64,000 bases of DNA. Origin: Pseudomonas sp. TCU-HL1 (GTDB taxonomy: Bacteria; Pseudomonadota; Gammaproteobacteria; Pseudomonadales; Pseudomonadaceae). Below are positions 55,895 through 64,000 of the stretch, in pieces (the first letter of the stretch is position 1; each line of letters starts with the position of its first letter). Location of the stretch: the NCBI RefSeq assembly GCF_001708505.1, contig NZ_CP015992.1, positions 868,001 to 932,000 of the forward strand, given 5' to 3'. A program made the translations under genes and the position numbers. The notes under the pieces are model-generated. The model saw nothing but the letters and a program-made list of their open reading frames with translations. It made no database searches and was not told where the DNA came from.

Positions 55895-56035
55895 CGGAAA
55901 TCTGGCTCCGCTGGTGGCTCCGTTGGCTGCCGCAGGGGCAAAATGGGGTGGCGCAGTTTATCACAAAGGTTTTTGCACGAACTTGCAGCCGTCTGGAGGC
56001 GGGAGCATCCGACGGCCGCAAGCAGGGCGGATGCC

Positions 56036-57346
56036 TCAGCGTCCGCCGCGCAACTGTCTGAGTAGCTCCAGGGTGGGGTAGCCATCCGCCGGCCAACCCA
56101 GGCGTTGCTGGTAAACACGGATTGCCTTGCGGGTATTGGCGCCGATGATGCCGTCTGCCGCGCCCGGGTTGTAGCCGGCCGCGGCGAGTGATTCCTGCAG
56201 TTCGACTCGCTCGCTGCGACTCAGGGGACGCTCGTCACGGGGCCAACTGCCGGTGAGCTGGCCGCGCTCGTCGAAGCGTTCGCCCAGCAGGCTGACCGCC
56301 AGGGCGTAGGACGAGGAGTTGTTGTATTTCAGGATGGCGCGGAAGTTATCCAGGACCAGGAAAGCCGGACCACGATGGCCAGCCGGTAGCAGCAGCGAGG
56401 CGGGCTCGCCGGCAAGTCCGTTGTCCTGTGGCCCGAGCTGCACGCCCAAGGCCTGCCATTGCGATACCGGCTTGCGGATGTCGCCATCGGCGTGGGCGTA
56501 GTCGAAGCCTTGCGGCAGCTGCACCTGGAGCGCCGCGGGTTGCCCTTTGCGCCAGCCAGAGGCTTGCAGGTAGTGAGCGGCCGAGGCCAGTGCGTCAGCC
56601 GAGGAGTTCCAGATATCACGGCGGCCATCGCCATCGAAATCCACGGCGTGGCTGTTATAGGTCGTGGGTATGAACTGGGTCTGGCCCATGGCGCCGGCCC
56701 AGGACCCAAGCATGCTGCCCGGCTGGATGTCGCCGTGCTGGAGAATCTGCAGGGCGGCCAGCAATTGGGCATGGGCAAAGGCCGGTCGGCGGCCTTCGTA
56801 GGCCAGGGTGGCCAGGGAGCGGATGACCGATTTGTCGCCCATGAACTGGCCGAAGCTGCTTTCCATTCCCCAGATCGCGACCAGCGGCTCGCGGTCCACG
56901 CTGAAGCGCTGTTCGATCGCATCCAGGGTGGCGGTGTGCTCGGCCAGCAGGGCCTGGCCTTTGCGTACCCGGTAAGGAGAAATGGCGCCTTCCAGGTATT
57001 CCCAGACGGGGCGGGTGAACTCGGGCTGGCTGCGGTCTGCGTTGATCACGCTCGGGTCGGGTGTGATTCCAGCGAACGCGCGATCGAAGGTGGCGGCGTC
57101 GATCCCGCTGGCCAGTGCTTCGCGGCGGAAGTCGTCACGCCAGGCACTGAAGCTGATGGCGGGCATTACCGCTGGGGCAGCTTGAGCAGGTGCTACAGGG
57201 ACTTTCGGGGCGGGCTGGCTGACCTGCGGCAGGGGCGCCGAAGCGGCTTTTTGCGCAGGGGTGTCAGCGCAGGAGGAGAGCAGGGAGAGGGCGGAGGCCA
57301 CGGCCAGGCAGCGGAACATCGGGCCGGGGGCTGGGGCATCGAACAT
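56036..57346 (-). CDS. MltB-type lytic transglycosylase with PG-binding domain
   Basis: 436 aa from ATG 57346 (ATG 57319 would give a cleaner signal peptide). Lipobox near LLSSC. The transglycosylase domain has catalytic Glu in WGMESSFGQF and GAMGQTQFIPTTYNSHAVDF; a C-terminal PG-binding-1 domain (LQESLAAAGYNPGAADGIIG) follows. Paralogous to the elongasome mltB at 50467; Pseudomonas carries several such enzymes. Confidence 0.92.
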   Translation of the reverse strand: MFDAPAPGPMFRCLAVASALSLLSSCADTPAQKAASAPLPQVSQPAPKVPVAPAQAAPAVMPAISFSAWRDDFRREALASGIDAATFDRAFAGITPDPSVINADRSQPEFTRPVWEYLEGAISPYRVRKGQALLAEHTATLDAIEQRFSVDREPLVAIWGMESSFGQFMGDKSVIRSLATLAYEGRRPAFAHAQLLAALQILQHGDIQPGSMLGSWAGAMGQTQFIPTTYNSHAVDFDGDGRRDIWNSSADALASAAHYLQASGWRKGQPAALQVQLPQGFDYAHADGDIRKPVSQWQALGVQLGPQDNGLAGEPASLLLPAGHRGPAFLVLDNFRAILKYNNSSSYALAVSLLGERFDERGQLTGSWPRDERPLSRSERVELQESLAAAGYNPGAADGIIGANTRKAIRVYQQRLGWPADGYPTLELLRQLRGGR

Positions 57347-57410
57347 ACGGAGGTCTCGAGGCAGACAAATCAGTCGCGACCTTAACACGTCCGGGCCGTT
57401 TCAAGCCTTT

Positions 57411-57569
57411 TCAGGCTGCCATAAGCGACGAAGCCTCCCAATCGTGGGAGGCTTCGCGGCGGTAGCTGCCTTTGCCTTTCAGCGGTTTTTCCTGGCGGCA
57501 GCGGAAGAGCGGTTGGGCTGCCAGGGATTTCGCGCGGTTTGGCGCGCCTTGCTTGCGTTTCTTGGCCAT
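57411..57569 (-). CDS. arfA: Alternative ribosome-rescue factor ArfA
   Basis: A 52-codon gene. It rescues ribosomes stalled on mRNAs lacking a stop codon, recruiting RF2 when trans-translation fails. The sequence PLFRCRQEKPLKGKGSYRR followed by WEAS is the diagnostic ArfA signature (E. coli has PLFRQRVEKNKKGKGSYMR and WEAS). The basic N-terminus MAKKRKQGAPNRAKSL fits the ribosome tunnel-binding part. Codons 38-47 encode a strong hairpin. It lies between holA and the second mltB-type gene on the same strand. Confidence 0.93.
   Translation of the reverse strand: MAKKRKQGAPNRAKSLAAQPLFRCRQEKPLKGKGSYRREASHDWEASSLMAA
57429..57456 (-). promoter_or_regulatory. Hairpin within arfA for non-stop mRNA control
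   Basis: A perfect 12-bp stem (CGAAGCCTCCCA/TGGGAGGCTTCG) with a 4-nt loop inside the coding region. In E. coli the equivalent arfA hairpin is cut by RNase III or terminates transcription, giving a non-stop message so that ArfA is made only when tmRNA is overwhelmed. No T-run follows here, so processing by RNase III is the more likely route; that is inference. Confidence 0.8.
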
Positions 57570-57641
57570 GGCCTGTCCTCGATCGGCGCTCGCGTCAGTG
57601 CGGGCGCGCGCATCATCGGACGCTGTTCAGAAAATGTCCAG

Positions 57642-58679
57642 CTATTCGGCCGCTAGCGGCAGGCGCTGACCGGCCAGGAGCAGGGCGAGGCGTGCCAGGC
57701 CGTTCCACGGATCGCCTGGAGCCTGGCCCTTGATCTGCGCGTCGATGCGTTGGGCGTCCTGCAGCAGTTGGTTCCAGCGCGATGCCGGGTGGCGCTGCAA
57801 GGCTCGGGAAACCAGGGGGCGGCGTTTGTCCCAGACCGGCGGGCGAGCGGAGGCGAAGGCCTTTTCCAGCGGAACGCCCTGGCTGTATTGCTGGGCCAGG
57901 CTGGCCAGCAGGCGCAATTCGCGGGCGAGCGCCCAGAGAATCACCGGTGGCTCCACGCCCTCGCCGCGCAGGCCCTCCAGGGTGCGCAGGGTGTGCGCCG
58001 GTTCGCCATTGAGGGCGGCGTCGATCAGCCCGAAGACATCGAAGCGGGCGCTGTCTGCCACCGCTGCCTGGACGGTGGCGGCATCGATCTGCCCACCTTC
58101 GGCCAGCAGCTTGAGTTTCTCGATTTCCTGGGCGGCGGCCAGCAGGTTGCCCTCGACGCGCACGGCGATCAGGTCCACAGCCTCCTGGTTGGCGGCCAGA
58201 CCGGCCTGGGACAGGCGCTGGCGAATCCACTGCGGCAGGTTGTGTGCTTCGATGGGCCAGATCTGGATGAACTGGGCGTCGGCGCCGTCGATCAGGGCCT
58301 TGGCCCACTTGGTCTTCTGGGTACTGCCATCGAGCTTGGGCAGGCTCAGCAGCAATACGGTGTCTTCCGGCGGGCGGGACAGGTACTCCAGCAGGGCCGC
58401 GGCGCCTTTGTCGCCGGGCTTTCCCGACGGCAGGCGCACTTCCAGCAGGCGTTTTTCGGCGAACAGCGACAGGCTGGCGCCTGCCTCCAGCAGAAGGCCC
58501 CAGTCAAAGTTGGCTTCGGCGTTGAAGACCTGGCGCTCGCTGAAATCCCGCGCGCGGGCGCTGGCGCGAATGGCGTCGCATGCTTCCTGGCAGAGCAACG
58601 GCTCGTCTCCGCTGACGACGTAGACCGGGGCCAGTTGGCCCTGCAGGTGTTTGCCCAGTTGTGCGGGGTTGAGTTTCAT
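57642..58679 (-). CDS. holA: DNA polymerase III delta subunit
   Basis: Clamp-loader subunit that opens the beta clamp. 345 aa, typical. The N-terminus MKLNPAQLGKHLQGQLAPVYVVSGDEPLLCQEACDAIR is the usual beginning (shown in part: VYVVSGDEPLLCQEACD), and the Walker-like region is degenerate as expected for delta. Between lptE and arfA. Confidence 0.95.
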   Translation of the reverse strand: MKLNPAQLGKHLQGQLAPVYVVSGDEPLLCQEACDAIRASARARDFSERQVFNAEANFDWGLLLEAGASLSLFAEKRLLEVRLPSGKPGDKGAAALLEYLSRPPEDTVLLLSLPKLDGSTQKTKWAKALIDGADAQFIQIWPIEAHNLPQWIRQRLSQAGLAANQEAVDLIAVRVEGNLLAAAQEIEKLKLLAEGGQIDAATVQAAVADSARFDVFGLIDAALNGEPAHTLRTLEGLRGEGVEPPVILWALARELRLLASLAQQYSQGVPLEKAFASARPPVWDKRRPLVSRALQRHPASRWNQLLQDAQRIDAQIKGQAPGDPWNGLARLALLLAGQRLPLAAE

Positions 58680-58719
58680 AGGCGAAAATGACCGGGGCCG
58701 CTGGTGCGGCCCCGTGTAC

Positions 58720-59328
58720 TCACTGGATGGGCAGTTGCAGCGGCGACTGCTGCGGTTGCTGGGCCTTCTCGGCCTGGCGGGCAGCTTCCAGGGCTTCTGC
58801 TTCGGCTTTTGCCTTGGCTTCGGCGGTCTGCTGCAGCTGGTCCAACTGGGCCGGGGTGATCAGCTGCAGGCGCATGACCATCTGTTGGATCATCTCCTGA
58901 CGCATTTCCTGGCGCAGTTGTGCCGCTTCCTGGTCGGAGCCGATCAGGTTGTTGCTGTCATGCACGTAGTACTTCTGCACGGTCAGCTTGTCGTCCATCA
59001 GCAGCAGGTCGTTGGCGCCGCGGATCTCGTACTGCAGTGTCTGGTTCAGTTCGTACTCGGCGCTGCGGTTGCCGCCGGTGTAGGACGCGGTGCGCTGGGT
59101 TTCGTCTTCGCGGGCCAGCACGAGGGTGTACGGTGCGCCGGCATGGACATTGACGCCGTTGTCTTCCAGGGCATCGCGCATCGCCTTGACGGTCTGGCCG
59201 TACTGGTTGCGGGCTGTGACGTCCAGCTCGGTCAGGGCGAAGTCGGCGTCGCCAGTGCCGCGCAGGTGGAAGCCGCATGCGCTCAGCAGCGCGGTAAGGC
59301 CCAGGACCAGCAGATTCCGTTTCATCAT
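58720..59328 (-). CDS. lptE: LPS-assembly lipoprotein LptE
   Basis: Outer-membrane lipoprotein plug of LptD. 202 aa. Signal peptide with lipobox LLSAC (Cys18) followed by GFHLRGTGD, the LptE signature. A glutamine/alanine-rich C-terminal tail (about 165-200) is typical of Pseudomonas LptE. Between leuS and holA, 60 and 40 bp away. Confidence 0.95.
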   Translation of the reverse strand: MMKRNLLVLGLTALLSACGFHLRGTGDADFALTELDVTARNQYGQTVKAMRDALEDNGVNVHAGAPYTLVLAREDETQRTASYTGGNRSAEYELNQTLQYEIRGANDLLLMDDKLTVQKYYVHDSNNLIGSDQEAAQLRQEMRQEMIQQMVMRLQLITPAQLDQLQQTAEAKAKAEAEALEAARQAEKAQQPQQSPLQLPIQ

Positions 59329-59388
59329 TTATTGCTTTCCCCTTGCAAGCAGTCCGGCGCCACTCCGGGAGGAGGGCGCCGGCTTCGA

Positions 59389-62010
59389 TCAGTTGGCGAC
59401 GATATTGACCAGTTTGCCGGGCACCACGATGACCTTGCGTATGGTCAGCCCGTCGGTGAAGCGCAGCACGTTCTCGTTAGCGCGTGCGGTGGCTTCCACC
59501 GCCTCGCGGCTGGCATCGGCCGGCACTTCGATGTGGCCACGCAGCTTGCCGTTGACCTGCACCACCAGTTGCAGGCTGTCCTGCACCAGGGCGGCTTCGT
59601 CCACGGTCGGCCAGTCGGCGTCGATGATGGCGTCGGCGTGGCCCAGTTCGCGCCACAGCTCATGGCTGATGTGCGGGGTGATGGGGGCCAGCAGCAGGGC
59701 GACGGCTTCCAGGCCTTCCTGAAGCAGGGCGCGGTCTTCGGCGCTGCTCTGTGCGGCCTTTTCCAGCACGTTCATCAGGGTCATCACAGCTGCGATAGCG
59801 GTGTTGAACTTGTGGTACTGGCCAATATCCTGGCTGGCTTGTTTGATGGCCAGGTGGATGGCGCGGTGCACGGCCTTCTGGTCGTCATTCAGGGCACTGC
59901 GGTCCAGGGCGGTCGGAAGGCCTGCGGCGACGTGGCTTTGGGCCAGGCGCCAGACGCGGCGGAGGAAGCGGCTGGCACCCTCGACGCCGGAGTCGGACCA
60001 TTCCAGGCTCATGTCCGGCGGCGAGGCGAACATCATGAACAGGCGGCAGGTATCAGCGCCGTACTGGTCGATCATCGCCTGTGGGTCGACGCCGTTGTTC
60101 TTCGACTTCGACATTTTCTCGGTGCCGCCGATTTCTACCGGCAGGCCATCGGACTTCAGGCGGGCGCCAATGACTTTGGCCTTGGCATCACGCTCCACTT
60201 CGACGTCGGCCGGGTTGAACCAGTCCTTGCCGCCGTTGGCCGCCGTGCGGTAGTAGGTCTCGGCCACGACCATGCCCTGGGTGAGCAGGTTCTTGAACGG
60301 CTCGTTGGAGCTGACCAGGCCTTCGTCGCGCATCAGCTTGTGGAAGAAGCGTGCGTAGAGCAGGTGGAGAATGGCGTGTTCGATGCCGCCGATGTACTGG
60401 TCCACCGGCAGCCAGTGGTTGGCCGCGGCCGGGTCGACCATGCCCTTGTCGTAGTTCGGCGAGGCGTAGCGGGCGAAGTACCAGGAGCTTTCCACGAAGG
60501 TATCCATGGTGTCGGTTTCGCGCTTGGCCGTGGTGCCGCATTTCGGGCAGGTGCAGGCGTAGAACTCGGGCATCTTCGCCAGCGGGCTGCCCGCGCCGTC
60601 CGGCACGACGTCTTCCGGCAGAACCACCGGCAGCTGGTCTTCCGGAACTGGCACGTCGCCGCAGCTCGGGCAATGGATGATCGGAATCGGGCAGCCCCAG
60701 TAGCGCTGGCGGCTGATGCCCCAGTCGCGCAGGCGGAACTGGGTACGGGCCTGGCCCAGGCCCTTCTTCTGCAGGGCCACTTCGATGGCGTCGAACGCGC
60801 CCTGGTAGTCCAGGCCGTCGAACTCACCGGAATTGATCAGTTGGCCATGCTCGCCGTAAGCGTCCTGCCACGGAGCCGGGGTTTCGTCACCGGCGGAGGT
60901 GCGAATCACCGCTTTCATCGGCAGGTCGTACTTGTGGGCGAAGGCGAAATCGCGCTCGTCGTGGGCCGGCACGGCCATCACGGCGCCTTCGCCGTAGTTC
61001 ATCAGGACGTAGTTGGCGACCCAGACTGGCAGCTTCTCGCCGGTCAGCGGGTGCTCGACGAAGAGCGGCGTGGGCAGGCCTTTCTTTTCCTGGGTGGCGA
61101 TATCGGCTTCGGCGACGCCGCCACGCTTGCATTCGTCGATGAAAGCTTGCAGCTCGGCGGCCTTGTCGGCCGGCAGCTTCTGCACGGCCAGGGTGGCCAG
61201 CGGGTGCTCGGCGGCGACGGCGACGTAGGTGGCGCCCAGCAGGGTGTCGGGGCGGGTGGTGAAGACCTTCATCGCGCCGGCCTGGCCGATGCTGGCCGGA
61301 TCGTAGGGGAAGCTGACTTCCATGCCGCGGGACTTGCCGATCCAGTTGCGCTGCATGGTCTTGACCTGCTCGGGCCAGCCATCCAGGTCGTCGAGGCTGC
61401 TCAAGAGTTCATCCGCGTAGGCGGTGATCTTGAAGTAGTACATCGGGATCTCGCGCTTCTCCACCAGCGCACCGGAACGCCAGCCACGGCCGTCGATGAC
61501 CTGCTCGTTGGCGAGGACCGTCTGGTCCACCGGGTCCCAGTTGACGGTGCCGTTCTTGCGGTAGATCACGCCTTTCTCGAACAGGCGGGTGAACAGCCAC
61601 TGCTCCCAGCGGTAGTAGTCGGGCTTGCAGGTGGTGACCTCACGGGACCAATCGATCGCCAGCCCCAGGCTGTTGAGCTGGGACTTCATGTAGGCGATGT
61701 TCTCGTAGGTCCACTTGGCGGGCGCAACGTTGTTCTTCATCGCGGCGTTTTCCGCCGGCATGCCGAAAGCGTCCCAGCCCATGGGCTGCAGCACGTTCTT
61801 GCCCTGCATGCGGTGGTAGCGGGCGATCACGTCACCGATGGTGTAGTTGCGCACGTGCCCCATGTGTAGCTTGCCGCTCGGGTAGGGGAACATCGACAGG
61901 CAATAGAAGGTGTCCTTGCCGGGCTGCTCACTCACTTCAAAGGATTTATGCGCGTCCCAGTGGGCTTGCGCGGCGGCTTCGATTTCGCGGGGCTGATACT
62001 GTTCGTGCAT
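59389..62010 (-). CDS. leuS: Leucyl-tRNA synthetase
   Basis: 873 aa. HIGH-type motif in PYPSGKLHMGHVRNY, KMSKS in EKMSKSKNNGVD; the CP1 editing domain (TRPDTLLGATYVAVAAEHP) and zinc-binding CPSCG ... CPKCG are present. First gene of the leuS-lptE-holA-arfA set. Confidence 0.98.
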   Translation of the reverse strand: MHEQYQPREIEAAAQAHWDAHKSFEVSEQPGKDTFYCLSMFPYPSGKLHMGHVRNYTIGDVIARYHRMQGKNVLQPMGWDAFGMPAENAAMKNNVAPAKWTYENIAYMKSQLNSLGLAIDWSREVTTCKPDYYRWEQWLFTRLFEKGVIYRKNGTVNWDPVDQTVLANEQVIDGRGWRSGALVEKREIPMYYFKITAYADELLSSLDDLDGWPEQVKTMQRNWIGKSRGMEVSFPYDPASIGQAGAMKVFTTRPDTLLGATYVAVAAEHPLATLAVQKLPADKAAELQAFIDECKRGGVAEADIATQEKKGLPTPLFVEHPLTGEKLPVWVANYVLMNYGEGAVMAVPAHDERDFAFAHKYDLPMKAVIRTSAGDETPAPWQDAYGEHGQLINSGEFDGLDYQGAFDAIEVALQKKGLGQARTQFRLRDWGISRQRYWGCPIPIIHCPSCGDVPVPEDQLPVVLPEDVVPDGAGSPLAKMPEFYACTCPKCGTTAKRETDTMDTFVESSWYFARYASPNYDKGMVDPAAANHWLPVDQYIGGIEHAILHLLYARFFHKLMRDEGLVSSNEPFKNLLTQGMVVAETYYRTAANGGKDWFNPADVEVERDAKAKVIGARLKSDGLPVEIGGTEKMSKSKNNGVDPQAMIDQYGADTCRLFMMFASPPDMSLEWSDSGVEGASRFLRRVWRLAQSHVAAGLPTALDRSALNDDQKAVHRAIHLAIKQASQDIGQYHKFNTAIAAVMTLMNVLEKAAQSSAEDRALLQEGLEAVALLLAPITPHISHELWRELGHADAIIDADWPTVDEAALVQDSLQLVVQVNGKLRGHIEVPADASREAVEATARANENVLRFTDGLTIRKVIVVPGKLVNIVAN

Positions 62011-62263
62011 GGCTACTGGCGCTGGAGGATGGAGTCCCTCGGTCCGGTTGGCTGGCCTTGGCCAGTGCTGCCGAACCCTGGAGGAAACGGAAATTCAAGC
62101 GCCGTAGCATACATGACCCCCATCGGCCTAGGGAAACCCTGAATGCACGGGCGGGCGTCCGTCGGCAATCCCGGCACCGTTTGTCGCTGGCACCTTGCGG
62201 CAGGGAACCGAACGCTAAGCTTTTCATAAGCAAGGCAAGCGTTTACGTAGTTCGAGGTGCTGG

Positions 62264-62701
62264 ATGGGTCAGTTGCGGCGGGCGGATTCAGGGAGCGGGC
62301 TTTACGAACGGTTGTTGCACCGGCTGGCCCTGGCGCTGGATGAAGCGGATACGGCGGTTCGTCTGCGCGACGAAGAACCGCTCGAACTGGAGCTCAAGGG
62401 ACTGACGCCCGCCGAGATGGAGCTGATCCGTGCCTATCTGGATCGCGACACGCGCTGGCTCAGCGGCTGGCACGCCGCCGCCGAGGAACTGGCGGCCATC
62501 GAGGATCTGCCCCGTCGCGCTCCGCACACCGAAAGCAGTCCTCCCAAGCGCTTCGCGCTCAAGCCCAAACCCCTGTTCAAGCGCAGCCAGCAGCTGTGCT
62601 GTGCCATGTGCGGCACCCCGGCCAGTTGGCAGCGCGGCCAGGGCGTGCAGGCCTGTATGTCCTGCGGGTCGCAGCTTTTCCGTACGTCCAATCCCCGTTA
62701 G
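62264..62701 (+). CDS. Zinc-ribbon protein of the YbeL/DUF1451 family
   Basis: 145 aa. The C-terminus has the paired CAMCGTP and CMSCGSQ zinc ribbon; the N-terminal coiled-coil-like half (YERLLHRLALALDEAD) is the family start. Divergent from leuS across 253 bp with no visible motif. Function is unknown. Confidence 0.92.
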   Translation: MGQLRRADSGSGLYERLLHRLALALDEADTAVRLRDEEPLELELKGLTPAEMELIRAYLDRDTRWLSGWHAAAEELAAIEDLPRRAPHTESSPPKRFALKPKPLFKRSQQLCCAMCGTPASWQRGQGVQACMSCGSQLFRTSNPR

Positions 62702-62725
62702 GCTCCGGGCACCCTGGAGGTGTCC

Positions 62726-63487
62726 ATGCCGATTCGCTACATCATCAAGCAATTCCTGCTGCCGCCCGGCGGCCTGCTGCTGTTGCTCTTGCTTGCCTGG
62801 TGGCTGCGTCGGCGCATGCCGCGCCTGTCGCTGGCCTGCTTCGTGGCGGGGCTCGGCGGCCTCTGGCTGATGAGTCTGCCGATCATGGTCGAATGGTCGG
62901 CCAGGGTGCTGGAGCGCGAACCACCTCTGGCCGAGGCGCAGTGGGCGCAGTTGGCCGGGCGGGTGGATGCCATTGTGGTTCTGGGCGGCGGTCGCGAGCG
63001 CGACGATCCGGCCTGGGGCAGCGACCAGCCATCGGCCATGGCCCTGGAGCGCCTGCGCTATGCCGCACGCCTGGCTCGTGCCAGCCGCCTGCCGCTGTTG
63101 ACCAGCGGCGGCCTGCACTACGGCGAGCCTCCGAGCGAGGCGCGAATCATGGCCGACACGCTGGAACGGGACTTCGGCCTGGCCGTGCGCTGGCAGGAAG
63201 GGGAGAGCCGCACCACCTGGGAGAACGCGACCTACAGCGCGAAGCTGTTGCAACCGGCGGGTGTGCGCCGTGTGCTGCTGGTTACCCAGGCAGCCCACAT
63301 GCCCCGGGCCCGCTGGTGTTTCGAGCGCGCAGGGTTCGAGGTGGTGGCGGCGCCCATGGGGTACCTGGGCGTGCCCAACGCTCGTCCGCTGGGCGGCTGG
63401 TTGCCGGAGTCGAAGGCGGTCTGGCAGAGCGGGATGCTGCTCAATGAGGCGATCGGGCTGCTGGCTTATCCACTGGCGTATGACTGA
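62726..63487 (+). CDS. YdcF/ElyC/SanA family membrane-anchored protein (DUF218)
   Basis: 253 aa from ATG 62726 (GGAGG at 6-bp spacing; GTG 62720 possible). Two N-terminal hydrophobic segments (about 7-55), then a periplasmic DUF218 domain with DAIVVLGGGRERDDP, TSGGLHYGEPPSEARIM and LVTQAAHMPRARW. ElyC relatives act in undecaprenyl-phosphate/envelope metabolism; SanA in vancomycin exclusion. The exact role here is unknown. Confidence 0.92.
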   Translation: MPIRYIIKQFLLPPGGLLLLLLLAWWLRRRMPRLSLACFVAGLGGLWLMSLPIMVEWSARVLEREPPLAEAQWAQLAGRVDAIVVLGGGRERDDPAWGSDQPSAMALERLRYAARLARASRLPLLTSGGLHYGEPPSEARIMADTLERDFGLAVRWQEGESRTTWENATYSAKLLQPAGVRRVLLVTQAAHMPRARWCFERAGFEVVAAPMGYLGVPNARPLGGWLPESKAVWQSGMLLNEAIGLLAYPLAYD

Positions 63488-63668
63488 ATGGGAAGGGGCC
63501 ACCAGGCAGCCCTTCGCGAATGAGTTCGCTCACCGACAGCGGGGCGGCTCTGGTAGGTTGTGGCTGAGCTCCGCGAAGCCCAACGTGCATCCCAGCCGGG
63601 AATCGTTGGGTTTCGCTTCGCTCTACACCAACCTACGGGGCTGCTGTGCAGCCCTTCGCACGCTGTTT
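63488..63668. repeat. Repeat-rich intergenic region before lnt
   Basis: Contains GTAGGTTGTGGCTGAGCTCCGCGAAGCCCAAC-type units (63553-63584 and 63605-63636, inverted) and a partial GCGAATGAGTTCGCTC unit. The unit at 63553 is identical to one near 10.7 kb. No gene. Confidence 0.8.
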
Positions 63669-64000
63669 TCACACCGTCTTGGCGATCCGGCTGGCCAACA
63701 GGGCCCAGGCGAAGAGCAGGCCGCAGAGGATCACCAGTGGCCAGGCACGCCATTGCAGGTAGGGCGTCAGGCCCTGCATGGGCAGGACTTCGCCGTAGAG
63801 CACCCCTTGCTGGAACTGCGGGATGCCTTCGGTGATCTGGCCGAACGGGTCAATCAGCACGGTGACGCCGTTGTTGGTGGCGCGGATCATCCAGCGCCCG
63901 GCCTCCAGGGCACGCATCTGGGCCATCTGCAGGTGTTGCAGGGGACCGATGGAGGTGCCGAACCAGGTGTCGTTGCTCACCGTCAGCAGGATGTCGCTGT
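63669..64000 (-). CDS. lnt: Apolipoprotein N-acyltransferase Lnt (3' part only)
   Basis: Adds the third acyl chain to lipoproteins in the inner membrane. The visible 109 codons contain SNDTWFGTSIGPLQHLQMAQMRALE, the nitrilase-fold C-terminal motif (shown split: SNDTWFGTSIGP and MAQMRALE), and a final transmembrane segment. The catalytic Glu/Lys/Cys region and the N-terminal membrane part lie beyond the window edge. Confidence 0.94.
   Translation of the reverse strand, partial: SDILLTVSNDTWFGTSIGPLQHLQMAQMRALEAGRWMIRATNNGVTVLIDPFGQITEGIPQFQQGVLYGEVLPMQGLTPYLQWRAWPLVILCGLLFAWALLASRIAKTV

Noticed and set aside
58651..61869. A very long open frame (1072 codons) on the plus strand opposite leuS and lptE
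   Set aside because: It is antisense to two unmistakable genes, rich in Gly, Ala, Val, His and Gln as expected from a high-GC shadow frame, and has no recognisable domain.

Overview
This 64-kb, GC-rich window is a chromosomal segment of a Pseudomonas (Pseudomonadaceae). The main evidence is the pbpA/rodA/mltB/rlpA/dacA cell-wall operon, the leuS-lptE-holA group, the ethanolamine catabolic module next to mpl and ubiX, and several families of short palindromic repeats in the intergenic gaps. I found no rRNA, tRNA or CRISPR array. The species cannot be fixed from sequence reading alone.

Layout. (1) 1-9.5 kb, all minus strand: a surface-polysaccharide locus read wzb-like phosphatase, wzc-like tyrosine kinase, rfaH, WcaJ/WbaP-type initiating sugar-phosphate transferase, a frameshifted metallo-beta-lactamase/beta-CASP nuclease, wecB and wecC (cut by the window edge). 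A sequence matching the ops/JUMPstart element lies in the 529-bp leader right after rfaH. This suggests local RfaH antitermination of the downstream polysaccharide genes. (2) 9.7-13 kb: a small trypsin-like lipoprotein, ppa, an MtfA-like zinc peptidase and a DedA protein. (3) 13.0-16.1 kb: an intact IS21-family insertion sequence with a 7-bp target duplication and subterminal 23-bp repeat arrays, then a MITE-like element. (4) 16.1-25.9 kb: a GNAT acetyltransferase and a microcompartment-free ethanolamine pathway (eutC, eutB, permease, AraC regulator, acetaldehyde dehydrogenase, sigma-54 activator). It has a near-consensus -24/-12 promoter and a palindromic operator in front of the dehydrogenase. 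(5) 26-30.7 kb: a 2-aminoethylphosphonate module (phnX, OPA-type transporter, phnW, LysR regulator). (6) 30.8-44.4 kb: mpl, ubiX and a series of housekeeping or poorly characterised genes, including a MORN-repeat/caspase-fold lipoprotein, a DedA-PAP2 fusion and an alpha/beta-hydrolase carrying a PilZ motif. (7) 44.6-54.7 kb, plus strand: proA, nadD, rsfS, rlmH, mrdA, rodA, mltB, rlpA, dacA, ybeD, lipB. (8) 54.8-64 kb: lipA, a second MltB-type transglycosylase, a 52-codon arfA with an internal hairpin, holA, lptE, leuS, then a zinc-ribbon protein, a YdcF-type protein and the 3' end of lnt.

The most interesting signals are the rfaH/ops pair, the hairpin-repeat cassette read in frame inside the beta-CASP nuclease gene, the arfA gene with its self-limiting hairpin, the PilZ-hydrolase and MORN-caspase architectures, and the well-preserved IS21 element.
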